A program made the translations under genes and the position numbers. The notes beneath the pieces were generated by a model. The model made no database searches, was not told the origin of the DNA, and saw only the letters and a list, made by a program, of their open reading frames with translations. Source: Lujinxingiaceae bacterium (GTDB lineage Bacteria > Myxococcota_A > Bradymonadia > Bradymonadales > Bradymonadaceae). Taken from it: a stretch of DNA of 64,000 bases. The stretch lies in NCBI GenBank assembly GCA_013697635.1, contig JACCWM010000122.1, positions 35,031 through 99,030 on the forward strand, read 5' to 3'. Shown here piece by piece: positions 62,329 through 64,000 of the stretch; the first letter of the stretch is position 1, and each line of letters opens with the position of its first letter.

Positions 62329-64000
62329 ATGAACACGAAACGAGATCGTAGCCGTCTGGCCAAAGCACTGATGCTCGCGACCGTGGTGTGCATCGTGATT
62401 ACCTTGCCGCTGCCAGGTGATGCTCAACAAAAGCAAGTACAGGCAGACCCGATCGAGCGCAGCGTCGCCGATGAGCTGTGCGCGAACAAGGGCGGCAGAG
62501 ACGAGACCGTTTGTCGGGCGACTTGCGAAAACCGACCGATCGAGTGGGGCTGTTATCTCGCGCTTCGCTATGGCGCCGTTGCGATCGAGCTCCTGAATGC
62601 AGTGGTCGAAGATTTAAGCATCTCACCGGAGCAGTTGGCTTGGGTGGGCAAGATCTCGGTCGATGACGCGCGCTACTTCCGCCTCTTCCTCGATGTCTAC
62701 ACGACGGCCAAGATACCGCGAAGCGAAGCGGAGGGGGCAGAATTGGCGACGGCGGCGCAGCTATCTCTGGATGGGACAAGATTAGCTGACGCAGGGCAGC
62801 CCAAAGAGGCGCTGGCCCACTTCGAGCGCGCACTGCCGATCGAGGAGCGCGTGCTTGGCTCGGATCATCCCGATGTCGCCACAAGCTTGAACAACATTGG
62901 CAACGAACACGATAATCTCGGCTCCTACGAGAAAGCGCTCGTCTTCTATGAGCGCGCGCTTGCGATCTGGAAGCGGGCACTGGGCCCAGAGCATCCTGAT
63001 GTCGCGACAAGCCTGAACAACATCGGCGTCGCACAAAGCCGTCTCGGCTCCTATGAGAAGGCGCTCGTTGCCCATGATCGCGCGCTTGCAATTCGCGAGC
63101 GGGCACTGGGCCCAGACCATCCCTTGGTCGCTTTGAGCCTGAACAACCTCGGCCATGCAGACTATCGCCTCGGCTCCTATGTGAAGGCGCTCGTCTTCCA
63201 TGAGCGCTCGCTTGCGATTTGGGAGCGGGCACTGGGCCCAGACCATCCCTTAGTCGCCTCAGGCCTGAGCAACATCGGACTTGTTTATCTGGGGCAGAGC
63301 GAACCGATTAAGGCTCTGGCCTACTTTGGGCGCGCGCTCGACATCTCCGAGCGCCACTTCCTTGCCAACCTGCATGCCTCGGCCAGTGATGTCGAACTGA
63401 TGCGCTTTTTAGCCACGGTTCGCTACCGTTTCGATGCTGTTCTCTCAGTCGCCCCATCGGCGCGAGGAGGCAACGATCTGCTGGCCAAGGTGCTGGTCTG
63501 GCAGGGGCTTGCCACCCGCTCCGAGCTCTATGTGCGCGATATGAGACGCCTCTATGAAGCTGCACCCGAGGGCCAGCGAAAACACCTCGAGAGCTTGCGT
63601 TCGTTCGCAACCCGGGAGCTGGCGCTGGTCAATCAGGAGACGACGTCCAAGAGCGAGCGCCAGGCCCTCGACAAGCGGCTTGCCGCGCTGCGAAAGCAGA
63701 AGCGAGGCGTCGAGCAGACGCTTACAAAGCAGCTGCCGCGCTTTGCCCTGCTGCGCCAGGTGGCAAGACCCGAGATGGCCCCCATTTGTCGCGCACTCAA
63801 GGCTCAGAAAAGCGCGCTGGTGAGCTTCGTGCACTACGATCATGCCGTCAGCATTGAGCAAAAATTAAATATAAAGCCCCGCTACGACGCCTTCGTGCTC
63901 GACGGCGCCTGCAAGCCGCGCCGTTTGCATCTTGGCGAGGGTGTGGTCATCGACGAGGCGGTCTCGAACTATCGCCAGGCGCTCGAGGTGGTCCAAACTC
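62329..64000 (+). CDS. Exported TPR protein with start of a CHAT domain (truncated by window end)
   Basis: The frame is open to the window edge (557 residues visible). A signal peptide (hydrophobic ~15-32) ends PGDAQQ, and the mature N-terminus has four cysteines (C-x9-C-x3-C-x8-C). Four kinesin-light-chain-like TPR units of 42 residues follow (166-333), each ending in a GSYEKALVF-type block. A long coiled-coil/helical region precedes the beginning of a CHAT domain (YDAFVLDGACKPRRLHLGEG). CHAT domains are caspase-like cysteine proteases or signal proteins with a His/Cys pair that lies outside the window, so catalytic status is not known. Signal peptide plus CHAT implies action outside the cytoplasm. 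Confidence 0.8.
   Translation, partial: MNTKRDRSRLAKALMLATVVCIVITLPLPGDAQQKQVQADPIERSVADELCANKGGRDETVCRATCENRPIEWGCYLALRYGAVAIELLNAVVEDLSISPEQLAWVGKISVDDARYFRLFLDVYTTAKIPRSEAEGAELATAAQLSLDGTRLADAGQPKEALAHFERALPIEERVLGSDHPDVATSLNNIGNEHDNLGSYEKALVFYERALAIWKRALGPEHPDVATSLNNIGVAQSRLGSYEKALVAHDRALAIRERALGPDHPLVALSLNNLGHADYRLGSYVKALVFHERSLAIWERALGPDHPLVASGLSNIGLVYLGQSEPIKALAYFGRALDISERHFLANLHASASDVELMRFLATVRYRFDAVLSVAPSARGGNDLLAKVLVWQGLATRSELYVRDMRRLYEAAPEGQRKHLESLRSFATRELALVNQETTSKSERQALDKRLAALRKQKRGVEQTLTKQLPRFALLRQVARPEMAPICRALKAQKSALVSFVHYDHAVSIEQKLNIKPRYDAFVLDGACKPRRLHLGEGVVIDEAVSNYRQALEVVQT
62824..63327 (+). repeat. Four tandem 126-bp TPR-coding repeats
   Basis: There are four in-frame 126-bp (42-codon) units with strong sequence conservation (ERALAIWERALGPDHP type, ending GSYEKALV). 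The high DNA similarity between units suggests recent tandem duplication or gene conversion. Confidence 0.9.

Noticed and set aside
62824..63327. CRISPR-like regular repeats
   Set aside because: The 126-bp periodicity is in-frame TPR coding sequence with no spacer structure.

Overview
The window is GC-rich, densely coding DNA from a Gram-negative bacterium. It is most likely a member of the Myxococcota or a related deltaproteobacterial lineage. The signs are a MYXO-CTERM-like tail on a matrixin protease, very many lipoproteins and secreted proteins, a CehA/McbA-type PHP lipoprotein, and a CHAT-TPR protein. No phage, insertion sequence, CRISPR array or rRNA was seen.

Layout. Positions 1-1230 (minus strand) hold four serine tRNAs (GGA, CGA, GCT, TGA), tRNA-Arg(ACG) and tadA, the deaminase that edits that Arg tRNA. 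Positions 1401-7056 (+) form an envelope operon: an OprP/O-like porin, a large PHP-domain lipoprotein and a small exported protein. Positions 7153-16131 hold a membrane-anchored lytic transglycosylase, a PHP phosphoesterase, a coiled-coil membrane protein, a VWA protein, a parvulin lipoprotein with a matrixin-like protease, and two small exported paralogues. Positions 16132-23217 hold an MscS-type channel, a translationally coupled SRPBCC / TrpB-like / TrpA-like operon, a LysM-MepA endopeptidase and an AI-2E family permease. Positions 23439-29853 hold a ferric-reductase-like flavocytochrome, an M32 carboxypeptidase, a YbjT-like SDR, a cupin and a YkgJ-type cysteine cluster protein.

Positions 29883-53851 are dominated by four consecutive alpha-2-macroglobulin (A2M) lipoproteins of about 2000 residues, all on the minus strand with 22-29 bp between them. 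All four keep a thioester-type C-x-E-Q motif and differ sharply in a linker where the protease bait region is expected. Their N-terminal halves fall into two alternating types, which suggests duplication of a two-gene unit. Positions 53994-60182 hold hemW and several exported proteins, ending in a trypsin-like lipoprotein. Positions 60451-64000 (+) hold an HExxH lipoprotein protease followed by an exported TPR protein whose CHAT domain is cut by the window edge.

The points most worth attention are: (1) the A2M array with diversified bait-like linkers; (2) a TrpB homologue with Ser at the PLP-lysine position, beside a TrpA homologue with His at the catalytic Asp60 position, so the pair is unlikely to be an ordinary tryptophan synthase; (3) the clustered serine tRNA set with tadA next to its tRNA-Arg(ACG) substrate; (4) an exported TPR-CHAT protein coupled to a metalloprotease lipoprotein.
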